64,000 nucleotides of DNA from Balneola sp. MJW-20 (lineage in GTDB: Bacteria; Bacteroidota; Rhodothermia; Balneolales; Balneolaceae). The stretch covers positions 1,488,001 to 1,552,000 of the forward strand of contig NZ_JBFNXW010000001.1 of NCBI RefSeq assembly GCF_040811775.1. Direction: 5' to 3'. The notes beneath the pieces were generated by a model. It worked only from the letters and a program-made list of their open reading frames with translations. It did no database searches and was not told the DNA's origin. Made by a program: the position numbers and the translations under genes. Positions within the stretch are counted from its first letter, which is position 1. Each line of letters begins with the position of its first letter. Of the stretch, positions 18,560 to 28,826 are shown piece after piece.

Positions 18560-19726
18560 ATGAAAAAAACACTCTCTATTACAGTACTTGGACTGTTGAC
18601 CCTGTTGCCCATATTATCTCATGCACAGGTTGCTATTACCGCAGTCCCTTTTTTACAGATCGAGCCCGATTCCCGTGGTGCAGGTATGGGTAATACCGGT
18701 GTCGGTATTGCAGATAATGCCGCCGCGATGTTCTGGAATCCTGCCGGACTGGCCTTCCAGAGAGGCAATCAGGTCAGTATTACCCATTCTAACTGGCTTG
18801 CTAACTTCGATGTAAACGACCTTTTTTATGATTATCTGGTCGGTAAATATTACATCGAAGGTGTCGGGACTATTGGTGCACACCTAACTTATCTGAATCT
18901 TGGTGAACAGGCACAGACCTCAGAGACCAGCCCGGATGTGATCTCCCGGTTTAACTCTTATGAACTTGCCTTCGGAGTGTCCTATGGATTTGAAGTAAGT
19001 AAGAACTTTGCCCTCGGTACCAGCCTGAGACTGATCTATTCATCCCTGGCGAGTGGTGTTGCCGGACCCGGTATCTCCGCACAGCGGGTGAGTCCCGGTA
19101 GTTCTGTAGCGGTAGACCTTTCTTTCTTGTACCGAACCGATCCCTTCATGCTTGGGAACAGAGAAGCCAAGTTCAGTTTCGGTACTAACCTGTCCAATCT
19201 GGGCCCCGGTATACAGTATACCGATAACGCACAGAAAGATCCGCTTCCAACGATCCTGAGATTCGGATGGGCATTTGACATCGATCTTGACGAAGAGGGT
19301 GTAAATACGCTGACCATTGCGAATGATATCACAAAGGTAATGGCCCGTAAAGACAGCTTTGACAGAACGATAAACATCAATGGTCAGGACTCCACGATCA
19401 CTGAGTTCAGATCGGTTGGCCCGCTTCGCGCACTGGTTGATTCCTGGGGTTCTTTTGAGCGGTTTGACGGACAGGAGATCGTTGAAGTCGGACTTTTACA
19501 GCAGTTCATGATAGGCGCCGGAATTGAGTACTGGTATGACAACAGCTTTGCGTTGCGTGCCGGATACTACTATGAAGATCCAAACAACGGTGACCGTGAG
19601 TATATCACTCTTGGCGCCGGACTTCGATACGGATTATTTGGAATCGACTTTAGTTATATTAACACCATTGAATCACAAAGTCCTTTAGCGAATACCTTGC
19701 GCTTCTCCGTACTACTGAATTTTTAA
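18560..19726 (+). CDS. porV: Type IX secretion outer-membrane protein PorV
   Basis: A 388-residue outer-membrane protein with signal peptide (cleavage near SHAQ) and the PorV/PorQ family start FLQIEPDSRGAGMGNTGVG...AAAMFWNPAG. The fold is a FadL-like 14-strand barrel that ends on an aromatic strand (LRFSVLLNF). PorV binds the sorting domain of cargo and passes it to PorU. Its place 55 bp after porU supports the assignment over PorQ. Confidence 0.93.
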   Translation: MKKTLSITVLGLLTLLPILSHAQVAITAVPFLQIEPDSRGAGMGNTGVGIADNAAAMFWNPAGLAFQRGNQVSITHSNWLANFDVNDLFYDYLVGKYYIEGVGTIGAHLTYLNLGEQAQTSETSPDVISRFNSYELAFGVSYGFEVSKNFALGTSLRLIYSSLASGVAGPGISAQRVSPGSSVAVDLSFLYRTDPFMLGNREAKFSFGTNLSNLGPGIQYTDNAQKDPLPTILRFGWAFDIDLDEEGVNTLTIANDITKVMARKDSFDRTININGQDSTITEFRSVGPLRALVDSWGSFERFDGQEIVEVGLLQQFMIGAGIEYWYDNSFALRAGYYYEDPNNGDREYITLGAGLRYGLFGIDFSYINTIESQSPLANTLRFSVLLNF

Positions 19727-19730
19727 ATAG

Positions 19731-22700
19731 ATGAAAATAGCCCAGAACTTCCTGAAGAGCATGTTGATACTCAGCATGCTCTTTGTATTTGGGAAGCAGG
19801 ACATATCAGCCTTTCAGGTTCAGGTTAAGAGATCACATGCTATTTCTTTACCTGATCTAAGCTCATCTCAGGTACCAACTACCGGCACCCTGAATGTAGT
19901 AGCTATTATGGTAGAATTTCAGCCGGACTCCAACCGCTTTACTTCCGGAACGGGGATATTTGGGCCGGGTGGCCTCCCCTATCTTGAACGAGCAACTGAT
20001 TTCAGAGTTGAGCCCTTACCGCATGATCAGAGTTATTTTGAAGCCCACCTGGAATTTGCCAAAAATTATTATGAACAAGCCTCCGACGGTCAGCTTAGCC
20101 TGAACTACAGAGTGCTGCCCGATGTATATCGTCTGGATCAGCCTATGGAGAATTACTCCCCAACCGGGGAGTTTTTCACTACAGAAAAGCTGGCAGAGCT
20201 GGTCCGGGATTCCTGGGCCAAAGTAGAAGAATCCGGAGGCTTTGATGCCACGGGTCTGAATCCGGAAGAAACAGCATTCATTATCTTTCATGCCGGTGTT
20301 GGGAGAGACATACAACTTACCGGAACCAGTCTTGATGTAACCCCGCAGGATATCCCTTCCATTTATCTCAAGAAAGATCAGATTGGCAGATTACTCGGTG
20401 AACAGTCATTTGAGGGTTTCGAGATCAATGGTGGCACATTCAGGATCACGAATAGTATGATCCTGCCTCGCACAGAATCCAGAAGAGGACTGGATATTCA
20501 GCAAAACGAATTTGTATTTCCGCTATCAATAAACGGATTGCTTTGTGCATCCATAGGTTCTCATCTTGGACTTCCCGATCTCTTTAATACCGAGACTGGT
20601 GAGCCCGCGATCGGCCGTTTCGGCCTAATGGACGGATCCGGTTTTTTTGCTTATAACGGGTTACTCCCACCCGAACCTACAGCCTGGTCGAAAACTTTTC
20701 TTAGCTGGCAGGAACCCACAGAAGCAGACATTACATCAATCAGTGATCTGACTGTAGAAGCTGCTTCGCTTATCTCTTCAGATAATATCATAAAGATCCC
20801 CCTGTCCTCTTCCGAGTATTTTCTGATCGAGAATCGTCATCGTGACCCGGACAGCACCGGGATCACACTCACAATAAGAAATTCTGATGGACAGGAAAGC
20901 CAGCAAACTTTCACCAACTTCGATAATGCTTTCGTATTTCAGGAACCGGGCTTTGATTCTCTGCTGAATGCCGGTGTGATAGTAGACGCTGACAACTTTG
21001 ATTTCAGCCTGCCCGGAGGGCTGGATATTGGCAATGACGGTATTGAAGGCAGTGCTGATGACCGGATTTTAAACGGCGGTATTCTTATATGGCATATTGA
21101 CGAGGGGATCATCGATGCACAGCTCAGCTCCGGAAGAGTAAATACGGACCCTGAACGCCGGGGGGTTGATGTGGAAGAAGCAGATGGCTCTCAGGACATC
21201 GGACCCGGAATACCGGGAGCTATCGATAACAGTGCAGCATTCGGCTCACCCTATGATTTCTGGTGGAGCGGAAATAATTTCAGAGTGATCACCCAGTTCG
21301 GAGATATCCAGATCTATGAGAACCGGTTTGGCCCGGATACCCGACCTAATAATGCCAGTAATTCAGGAAGTCCTTCCTTTTTTGAACTCACGGACTTTTC
21401 CGACAATCAGGCAAGCGCTTCGTTCCGGCTCAGCGCGATCGATATTGATCAATTACTATATGAACCAAGCTTATCACTTGATCTTAACGGTAATGATTTT
21501 GCCACTCCAGCTGATGCTTATTGGGACTCTTATCCCTTATCATTAAGCTTTTATACCTCAGGAGCTGATTCATTTTTGGTGCTTCCGTCTCAAACCACCG
21601 TATCAGTATTAGCACAAGGATCTCCATCTGCTGATACTCTGACCGAACTCTTTCCTCAGCAACCACTTATCCTGGACCGGATCTACACAGCCTCCAACCC
21701 GGTACTCCCGGACCAGAATAATGATCAGATCAATATCAGAGCATTCTCCTGGAATCAGCTTAATACTGAATTCGATCAGGATTTTGAGTTCAATGCTGCA
21801 GCAAACAATGGTTTTATCAGTTCATTTTCGGGAGATACTCTTTTCATAGAAAATACTACCGATGTGATCACCTTAGCTGATGATACCTACCTGCAAAATG
21901 AAAGAAACCGGGCTGAACAAAGGTCATCAGTAATTAACGGACTTAGGGCTTCTTCAGCAGCCGGAGGAGTAGCCATTGGAAGTGAATTGTTTTACGAAAT
22001 TAACTCCGGACTCTCATATCGTGCATATACCGGAAGTTTTCAGCTGGGAAACCGGGCCCTCTTTTATATTCTTACCGATCGTTCACTGATCATTGCCGAT
22101 CCGGAAAGCGATGATCCGTTTACGCTACTTTATGAACAGGAGCAGTCAGGCTGGCCGGCATTCTCCTCGGAAGGCAGGATCTATGTTATTAATAAATCCT
22201 CCAATCAGCTCGAGGGATATAACCCCTCAGGCGGTCAGCTTATCTATACTCCTATTCAGGCCCCCACAAATGTTCAATTCACCGGCACTCCTCTTATCGC
22301 TGACATCAACAATGACCTGGAACCTGATATCCTGGTTACCGGGCAGGATTCTGCTTCTCTGAATATCTATGCTTATGATACCCAGGGAAATCCATTCGAG
22401 GGATTTCCATTGTATGTTGGCAGAGCTGCAGAGGATCATGAGAATTTGATACACCCGGTCATAGTGGATCAGACACTCTATGCTATAAGTAAAGACGGCA
22501 GTCTGAAAGGCTGGACCTTTAAAGATATCGGGGAAGTCCTCTGGCCGTCGATATACGGAGAAGCTGTATTTAGTGGTAATGTTGTTTCCTCAATCTCAGA
22601 TCGAAATGAGAACGGAAATGGATCCGCTTTCGGAGTACTGAATAAAGCGGAGACCTATAACTGGCCGAATCCTGCAGATCAGGAGACCCATGTCCGTTTT

Positions 22701-22913
22701 GAACTGGACGCTCCGGGCAGTGTCACTATCACTGTTGCAGATATGAGCGGCAGGATCATCTTTGAGCAGAAGACCGAACACAATGGTGGTTTCCCGGAAG
22801 AGATCACGGTGAATACCACAGATTGGGCTAACGGACCCTATTTTTGTCTTGTAAAAGCCAACTCAGAAGGAAGGTCCGATTCTAAATTAATTAAGATTGC
22901 AATAGTGCATTAA
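19731..22913 (+). CDS. M6-like protein with degenerate zinc motif and type IX sorting domain
   Basis: A 1060-residue exported protein (signal near GKQDISAFQ). Residues of about 40-330 resemble M6 (immune inhibitor A) peptidases, including GLPDLF and the GRFGLMDGSG segment. Where the family has HExGHxxG, this protein reads A273-S-I-G-S277-H-L-G, so both zinc His ligands and the catalytic Glu are absent: a probable pseudo-peptidase. A long beta-rich region follows, with repeat-like segments late in the chain. The last ~80 residues are a type IX sorting domain (NWPNPADQETHVRFEL, then a final SKLIKIAIV strand). It is probably surface displayed by the machinery encoded just upstream. Gap to porV is four bases. 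Confidence 0.85.
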   Translation: MKIAQNFLKSMLILSMLFVFGKQDISAFQVQVKRSHAISLPDLSSSQVPTTGTLNVVAIMVEFQPDSNRFTSGTGIFGPGGLPYLERATDFRVEPLPHDQSYFEAHLEFAKNYYEQASDGQLSLNYRVLPDVYRLDQPMENYSPTGEFFTTEKLAELVRDSWAKVEESGGFDATGLNPEETAFIIFHAGVGRDIQLTGTSLDVTPQDIPSIYLKKDQIGRLLGEQSFEGFEINGGTFRITNSMILPRTESRRGLDIQQNEFVFPLSINGLLCASIGSHLGLPDLFNTETGEPAIGRFGLMDGSGFFAYNGLLPPEPTAWSKTFLSWQEPTEADITSISDLTVEAASLISSDNIIKIPLSSSEYFLIENRHRDPDSTGITLTIRNSDGQESQQTFTNFDNAFVFQEPGFDSLLNAGVIVDADNFDFSLPGGLDIGNDGIEGSADDRILNGGILIWHIDEGIIDAQLSSGRVNTDPERRGVDVEEADGSQDIGPGIPGAIDNSAAFGSPYDFWWSGNNFRVITQFGDIQIYENRFGPDTRPNNASNSGSPSFFELTDFSDNQASASFRLSAIDIDQLLYEPSLSLDLNGNDFATPADAYWDSYPLSLSFYTSGADSFLVLPSQTTVSVLAQGSPSADTLTELFPQQPLILDRIYTASNPVLPDQNNDQINIRAFSWNQLNTEFDQDFEFNAAANNGFISSFSGDTLFIENTTDVITLADDTYLQNERNRAEQRSSVINGLRASSAAGGVAIGSELFYEINSGLSYRAYTGSFQLGNRALFYILTDRSLIIADPESDDPFTLLYEQEQSGWPAFSSEGRIYVINKSSNQLEGYNPSGGQLIYTPIQAPTNVQFTGTPLIADINNDLEPDILVTGQDSASLNIYAYDTQGNPFEGFPLYVGRAAEDHENLIHPVIVDQTLYAISKDGSLKGWTFKDIGEVLWPSIYGEAVFSGNVVSSISDRNENGNGSAFGVLNKAETYNWPNPADQETHVRFELDAPGSVTITVADMSGRIIFEQKTEHNGGFPEEITVNTTDWANGPYFCLVKANSEGRSDSKLIKIAIVH

Positions 22914-25900
22914 TGAGAAAGACATTCTACATAGCACTGGTATTATTTATTTTCGGAAGTACGCTTTCTCACCAGCAGGTCTTCGCTCAGACCAATCCTG
23001 AGTTCTATGATTACCCCCAGAATCACCTGGAATGGTACACCATAGAGAGTGAACATTTTCTGGTACACTTCCAGGAGGGCAACAGCAGGTCTGCACAGGT
23101 AGTATCCAGAATATCAGAAGAGATCTTTGGTCCCATAACCGAACTATATGAGTATGAGCCTGATGAAAAGGTAAGTATAGTTCTTAAAGACCGCGAAGAT
23201 TATTCAAATGGGGCCGCATACTTCTTTGATAATAAGATCGATATCTGGCTTCCAGCTTTAAATACTCCCTTAAGAGGTTCCCATAACTGGCTTCGTAATG
23301 TGATCACTCATGAGTATACTCATATCATTCAGATCCAAAAGGGAATGAAAAGAAGCCGCAGGATACCGGCATTCTATCTGCAATGGCTCTCGTATGAAGA
23401 TGTAAGGAGACCCGATGTGCTATACGGTTATCCTAACGGACTGGTCACCCTCCCCTTTGCAACTATTAATATTCCGGCATGGCTGGCTGAAGGAACTGCA
23501 CAATATCAGCGAACCGGAATGGCTTACGAAAGCTGGGATAGTCACCGGGACATGATCCTGAGAACACGTATTCTCAGTGATACCCAGTTTACATTGGATG
23601 AGATGGGTACCTTTTCCTCTAAGACCAGTATCGAAAGAGAAACTGTCTACAATCAGGGCTTTGCTTTCGTTATCTACCTGGTAAACCGCTTTGGGGAAGA
23701 TATCCTGCGGGATATCACCTCTGCTCTCGGTGAAAAAGGAGTCTATACTGTACAGCAAGCTATTAATAGGGCGACCGGCGAAAATGGGGATCAGGTCTAT
23801 AACGACTGGATCGCTGAGCGAAAAGGTTTTTATACTCAGGCGGTAAGTTCGATCAATGCTGTTGAAGGAGATTATGTTGAGGACGAAGGCTTCTATAATT
23901 TCTTCCCTAAGGTCAGTAAAGACGGAACCGAGGTCGCATACCTTTCCAATAAAGGACTCGATTTCGGACTCTTATCACTTTATATCAGAAATGCAGATGG
24001 TTCGGAAGACCTGGTTATCAATGATGAACAGATCTTCCGACAAACCGGGAATCATACTGATGCTGTTAAACCGCTGGTCACCTACCTGAGTACTTCTTTT
24101 TCCTTCTCTCCGGACGGTCGTAAACTGGTCTACAGTATCAATAAAAGGAACAAACTTGGGGAGTTTTACCGGGACCTTTATATCTATGACCGGGATTCCA
24201 AAAAACACCGCCGTTTAACCGAAAGTGCACGAATTGAATCACCCGAATACAGTCCCGATGGCAAGCAGATCGCGGCCGTTCAATATAAGCAGGGAACGCA
24301 GAACCTGGTCTTAGTGGATGCTGAAAATGGTGACATTACCAAACTTACAGATTTCTCCAATGGTGAGACCGTTTTTACACCGGTCTGGCATCCCGACGGG
24401 CAAGAGATCTACTTTGCTTCTGCATTATTCGGAAGCCGCAATATCTATAGCCTCGATCTGGAAGACCGGAGTATCTCAGGGGTAATTACAGACCCCCATA
24501 CAGATTACCGGGATCCTGAGATCTCTGAAGACGGCAGCACACTTTATTATTCAGGTTCACCCGAAGGAATCTTTAATGTTTATTCAAGAAATTTAAATGG
24601 CGGACCGGTTCGCAAACTTACGAATGTGATCGGTGGAGCATTTATGCCCGAGATCACAGAAAACGGGACCCTGTATTACAGTCAGTATGAGGCAGATGGA
24701 TATAAGATCAGAAAAATGAACATCAGCACTACTGATTTTCCCGCATCCTTTGGCTACTATGATCCTGAATATGCAGATGAGATGACTTCGGGGCAAACCG
24801 TTGAGCCTTATATAACCAGCCTTAATGACTTCGATGACACCGACCTTAATAGTTTTGACACGGATATCAGCGCCCGTATCGATACCGGCCGTGCTGCGGT
24901 CAGGATCACGGATAAAGCCGGGTCAGAAGACAGACTTGCCTACAAATATGAGGATACTTTTTCGAAATTCAGTTTCTTTCCGGTGCTCCGCTTCGATAAC
25001 TATTCAAAGCCAAACGGGAATAATGGTGCCCTCATAAAAGAAGGACGGATTGGTGATCTGGGTAATAATCTTATCCGTGACCTAAAGCCCGGTTTCTATC
25101 TGTCATCACGTGATGTACTGGATCGCCTTAGCATATTCGGCGGATTGCTGGTAGGAGTAGGCTCGCTTCCATCCGAAGGAATCGGTGATTTCTTCAAACC
25201 GGATCGCCTGATTAATCTAGACCGTGATGCTTTTCTTATAGCAGAATACCGCGGACTTCCTTTCATCAAAAGAAGCTGGTCTCCCACAATATCAGTAGAA
25301 CTATATAACCTGAAAAGAAACGTTAAAAACGGGTTGGGCATAGAGGAATTCCCCTGTACATCCTGTCTGCCCGACACCACCAGCGCAGATATCTCTTATG
25401 ATATCTGGGAAGCCGGTTTGTACCTGCGAAGTAAGCTTAGCAGGCGATCTTTGCTGGAACTGGGCGTAGCCTACAGCCCGTATAGAGTTTCTACTGAGAG
25501 CTTCTTCTCCAGAGAACTTCAGCAGTTTATCACCGGTTCATCTTCTACCTACTTTAAAGGGACCACCTGGTCAGCATCCTATACTTTCAACTACTATACT
25601 TTCCATCGTGATGCCGACATTGCCCCGGTCGGGCTTAAAGGATATTTGCGTTATCAATATCAGCCTTCAGAGCTCTTACAGGAATATGAGATCAAAGACG
25701 GAGCTTTATCTCCCGTATTCCGTAAAGATGACAATCATTCCTCCGAACTTCATGTGAGATACGGTTTCAGGGCTTTGAACGGGCAGGCATTTCAGGCCAG
25801 GGTTCGTGCATTTTCTTATTTCAATAATCCGGACGACTTCTTCTACCTGGATTATGTAGGAGGATTCCTCGGAATGCGTTCTTACCCCTTCTTCGCACTG

Positions 25901-26272
25901 GGTGGGACTACTACAGGGTTTACTTCTCTGTCCTATTTTGTACCATTATATAAGAATATTACCAGACAGGTCGGCCCGTATACTATCGACAAACTCTACG
26001 GAAGGATCTTTTTTGAGGCCGGAAACGGATGGCGATCCCCGCTGGATACCGGAGATAATATCAAGACCGGTATTGGAGCAGAGATCAGACTGGCAATGAA
26101 CGGATATTACCTGTTCCCTCTAAAATTCTTTATCAGTACTTCCTACGGCTTTAATGAATTTAGTCTTACTTTACCGGAAGATTTCATCACCGGCTCCAGT
26201 GATAACACCGTGACCTATGGCCGTCAGCTGCTCTTTCACTTTGGACTAACCTTCGACTTTGAACTACTATGA
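22913..26272 (+). CDS. Peptidase-MA / TolB-like beta-propeller / outer-membrane barrel protein
   Basis: The 1119-residue product has a signal peptide (cleavage near VFAQT). A gluzincin HEYTH motif at 133-137 with a WLAEGTAQY helix about 55 residues later defines a peptidase-MA-like domain that appears intact. Residues of about 290-600 hold PD40/TolB-type blades such as SFSPDGRKLVYS and EYSPDGKQIAAVQ. The C-terminal ~400 residues alternate like an outer-membrane barrel and end in FGLTFDFELL, typical of BAM-folded proteins. The start codon overlaps the previous stop by one base, and the next gene overlaps by four, so it is tightly coupled. It may process or sense surface material; the substrate is unknown. 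Confidence 0.82.
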   Translation: MRKTFYIALVLFIFGSTLSHQQVFAQTNPEFYDYPQNHLEWYTIESEHFLVHFQEGNSRSAQVVSRISEEIFGPITELYEYEPDEKVSIVLKDREDYSNGAAYFFDNKIDIWLPALNTPLRGSHNWLRNVITHEYTHIIQIQKGMKRSRRIPAFYLQWLSYEDVRRPDVLYGYPNGLVTLPFATINIPAWLAEGTAQYQRTGMAYESWDSHRDMILRTRILSDTQFTLDEMGTFSSKTSIERETVYNQGFAFVIYLVNRFGEDILRDITSALGEKGVYTVQQAINRATGENGDQVYNDWIAERKGFYTQAVSSINAVEGDYVEDEGFYNFFPKVSKDGTEVAYLSNKGLDFGLLSLYIRNADGSEDLVINDEQIFRQTGNHTDAVKPLVTYLSTSFSFSPDGRKLVYSINKRNKLGEFYRDLYIYDRDSKKHRRLTESARIESPEYSPDGKQIAAVQYKQGTQNLVLVDAENGDITKLTDFSNGETVFTPVWHPDGQEIYFASALFGSRNIYSLDLEDRSISGVITDPHTDYRDPEISEDGSTLYYSGSPEGIFNVYSRNLNGGPVRKLTNVIGGAFMPEITENGTLYYSQYEADGYKIRKMNISTTDFPASFGYYDPEYADEMTSGQTVEPYITSLNDFDDTDLNSFDTDISARIDTGRAAVRITDKAGSEDRLAYKYEDTFSKFSFFPVLRFDNYSKPNGNNGALIKEGRIGDLGNNLIRDLKPGFYLSSRDVLDRLSIFGGLLVGVGSLPSEGIGDFFKPDRLINLDRDAFLIAEYRGLPFIKRSWSPTISVELYNLKRNVKNGLGIEEFPCTSCLPDTTSADISYDIWEAGLYLRSKLSRRSLLELGVAYSPYRVSTESFFSRELQQFITGSSSTYFKGTTWSASYTFNYYTFHRDADIAPVGLKGYLRYQYQPSELLQEYEIKDGALSPVFRKDDNHSSELHVRYGFRALNGQAFQARVRAFSYFNNPDDFFYLDYVGGFLGMRSYPFFALGGTTTGFTSLSYFVPLYKNITRQVGPYTIDKLYGRIFFEAGNGWRSPLDTGDNIKTGIGAEIRLAMNGYYLFPLKFFISTSYGFNEFSLTLPEDFITGSSDNTVTYGRQLLFHFGLTFDFELL

Positions 26273-27255
26273 ACAGAACCCGGAAAATACTGCTTCTATC
26301 AGTACTGATTCTGGTACCCTATGTAGTCAATGCACAAGCCCTTGCAGATCTTTCCGGAAAGGTTATTAAAATGGATGAGAAGGTTTTTAATGAAAGACCC
26401 TCCGATCATATCACTATTTCAGATTTCAGTTATAATGCAGCATCTGAACAAGTAACAGAAGGCGGACCTCTGGAACCCTTTCGCCAGAAAGCAGGACTGG
26501 CTTTTATCAGTTCTGCGATCTTACCCGGTACCGGTCAGGCTGCAAATGGTAAATGGGTTCGTGCCGGCATCTATTTTGCGGCTGAAGTAGTTGGAATCAT
26601 ATATCACCTGGATGCCAATGCCAGAGCGCGCCGTCAGGAGCGTGCATACGAGAGATTTACTCATGAAAACTGGAGTGTGGTAGCTTATGCAGAATGGCTG
26701 GTAAATTACTCAGCGATCCATAATCTTGAAAATGGCTACCAGGCACTGGCTGATCATATTAGTGCGGCAAATCCCGATTTCAGCAACACCATTAATGACT
26801 GGCGTAAAGTAGATATCAACCTACTTCGCAGTGTGGAGCAGCTGACTCCATATATCTATCAGAATGGAAGAGGATCGAATTTTTCTCATCTCTTACCGGA
26901 TTACGGGTCACAGCAATACTACGAACTGATCAGTAAGTATTATCAGTATCAGCCCGGTTGGAGAGACTGGTATGGACAAATCACCACTGGTGCCGACCAG
27001 AGCATCAGCAGGTATATTTATCTATGGAACGGGAGTGATATGCCATTCGCTCTTTTTTATGAAGGCCGTGACCGTGCCCAGGAGTTCAATGATAACTACC
27101 GTACTGCCGGGAACATCCTGAAGCTTCTTGTAGTAAACCATGTAGTATCAGCCTTCGATGCTTTTTTCACGGTCAGGATCAAAAACACACGCATCGAAAC
27201 ACAAGCGAACCTACTGAGCCCGACCAAACCATTTTCTGTCACCTTGCACTTTTAA
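26269..27255 (+). CDS. Envelope protein of unknown function (DUF5683-like region)
   Basis: A 328-residue exported protein (signal cleavage near VVNAQ). The segment FISSAILPGTGQAANGKWVRAG followed by a hydrophobic stretch resembles the small family found beside outer-membrane assembly proteins in Bacteroidota; I use DUF5683-like as a tentative label. Two hydrophobic stretches and a C-terminal beta strand (PFSVTLHF) suggest membrane association. Four-base overlap (ATGA) with the preceding gene implies coupled translation. Confidence 0.7.
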   Translation: MNRTRKILLLSVLILVPYVVNAQALADLSGKVIKMDEKVFNERPSDHITISDFSYNAASEQVTEGGPLEPFRQKAGLAFISSAILPGTGQAANGKWVRAGIYFAAEVVGIIYHLDANARARRQERAYERFTHENWSVVAYAEWLVNYSAIHNLENGYQALADHISAANPDFSNTINDWRKVDINLLRSVEQLTPYIYQNGRGSNFSHLLPDYGSQQYYELISKYYQYQPGWRDWYGQITTGADQSISRYIYLWNGSDMPFALFYEGRDRAQEFNDNYRTAGNILKLLVVNHVVSAFDAFFTVRIKNTRIETQANLLSPTKPFSVTLHF

Positions 27256-27284
27256 GACGGCAGGATATACCGTATTTTTTAATC

Positions 27285-28115
27285 ATGATAAAAAAGATAC
27301 TCACAAGCAAAACACTGTATATCAGTATTGCCGGTCTGATTGCTTTCGGTGCTCTAATGCTGGCTCTGTTCGATTTTGTACTGATGCCAGCCTATACCAA
27401 TTACAATGAAGGTATCACAGTGCCTGATGTTACCCGTGTATCGCTGGAAGAGGCAGTTGCATCTCTGGAGGATCGAGGCTTGCGTTACGAGGTTGCCGAA
27501 AGAAGAGCGAATACGGCCTATCCCAGTAATTATGTGATCGATCAGTCTCCGGTGGCCACGCAGATCGTTAAACCCAATCGTAAGATCTACCTCACAGTTA
27601 ATACCTCGGAGCGACCGCAGGTTGAGGTACCTAAACTAAGAGATCTTTCACTCAGGAATGCTCAGATACAGTTACAGAATTATGGCCTGGAAGTAGGCGT
27701 GGTCAGCTACGAATCCAACCGCTTTAAGAATGTTATCTTACGTCAATCAGTACCGGAAGGTTCTATGGTTGATAAAGGAACACCGGTGGACCTGATCGTG
27801 AGTGACGGTCTGGGTGATAAGATCGTACAGATTCCCGAGATCATAGGGCTTCGACTGCCGGAGGCACAGCTAAAACTCCGTGAGGCAGGACTCAGGGTTG
27901 AAGACGTGATCTTCCGAAGAAGCAGAGAACAAAATCCAAATATCGTATTGGATTATGAACCTAAGGTCAGTGAACTCATAGAAGGAAAATCTCTCCGATT
28001 GATCATTTCAGAGCGTTTCGACAGAACAGAACAAAGTGAAGGCGGGGTGGTAATCGATACCACCGGCACGGTGACTCCTCCCGATTCCACTAATCAGAAT
28101 ATTCCCAATAATTAA
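27285..28115 (+). CDS. Membrane-anchored PASTA-domain protein without kinase domain
   Basis: A 276-residue protein with one N-terminal membrane helix (about residues 10-35) and three PASTA domains (about 42-107, 112-178 and 183-243; each has a P-x-V/I-x-G/R-x-x-x-x-A pattern such as VPDVTRVSLEEAV). The C-terminus is an acidic, Thr/Pro-rich tail. PASTA modules bind peptidoglycan or muropeptides and usually sit on Ser/Thr kinases or penicillin-binding proteins; here they stand alone. Neighbours suggest an envelope role, but rpe begins just five bases later. Confidence 0.88.
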   Translation: MIKKILTSKTLYISIAGLIAFGALMLALFDFVLMPAYTNYNEGITVPDVTRVSLEEAVASLEDRGLRYEVAERRANTAYPSNYVIDQSPVATQIVKPNRKIYLTVNTSERPQVEVPKLRDLSLRNAQIQLQNYGLEVGVVSYESNRFKNVILRQSVPEGSMVDKGTPVDLIVSDGLGDKIVQIPEIIGLRLPEAQLKLREAGLRVEDVIFRRSREQNPNIVLDYEPKVSELIEGKSLRLIISERFDRTEQSEGGVVIDTTGTVTPPDSTNQNIPNN

Positions 28116-28119
28116 TCGA

Positions 28120-28785
28120 ATGAATTTCAATTTACCGGTACTTGCTCCCTCCATTTTAGCAGCAGACTTCTCACAACTTGGAAATGATATTGAGCAGTGT
28201 ACCGATGCTGGAATTGACTGGATCCACTGTGATATCATGGATGGCCATTTTGTACCGAATATCAGCTACGGTCCAGCAATTGTAAAAGCTGCAGCTGAAT
28301 CAGCACCGGAAGCCTTCATGGATGTTCACCTCATGATCGAGGACCCGGATAAGTATGTAGGAGATTATGTGGATGCGGGTGCAGACCTGATTACCGTTCA
28401 TTACGAAGCCTGTCCTCACCTGCACCGATCACTTCAGAATATCAAAAAATATGGTTTAATGGCCGGCGTCGCTGTGAACCCCGCTACGAGTCTTCATAAC
28501 CTGGAGCCTGTACTAGAGTATGCCGACCTGATCCTGATCATGAGTGTTAACCCCGGATTTGGTGGGCAAAGCTTTATTGAGAGCTCTTATGATCGTTTGC
28601 AGGAAATGGCGCGACTAAAAGAAGAAAAAGGGTATTCTTACCTTATCGAAGTGGATGGCGGAGTTGGCCTGAAAAATATTGAGCAGGTTCGTGAATCAGG
28701 TGCTGAGATACTGGTTGCCGGCAGCTCGGTCTTCAAAGCTGAGAATATAGGAAACAGAGTGAAAGAGCTCCTCTCTAAGCTCTGA
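28120..28785 (+). CDS. rpe: Ribulose-phosphate 3-epimerase
   Basis: A 221-residue TIM-barrel epimerase. Conserved active-site segments are LAPSILAADFSQLG, WIHCDIMDGHFVPN, MSVNPGFGGQSF and EVDGGV; these supply the metal-binding His/Asp residues and phosphate loop. It interconverts ribulose-5-phosphate and xylulose-5-phosphate in the pentose-phosphate pathway. It sits at the end of the envelope cluster, four bases after the PASTA gene, so it is probably carried on the same transcript. Confidence 0.97.
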   Translation: MNFNLPVLAPSILAADFSQLGNDIEQCTDAGIDWIHCDIMDGHFVPNISYGPAIVKAAAESAPEAFMDVHLMIEDPDKYVGDYVDAGADLITVHYEACPHLHRSLQNIKKYGLMAGVAVNPATSLHNLEPVLEYADLILIMSVNPGFGGQSFIESSYDRLQEMARLKEEKGYSYLIEVDGGVGLKNIEQVRESGAEILVAGSSVFKAENIGNRVKELLSKL

Positions 28786-28826
28786 CGCATCATTTCTGCT
28801 TAATATTTCATATCTTAAGGAATAAT

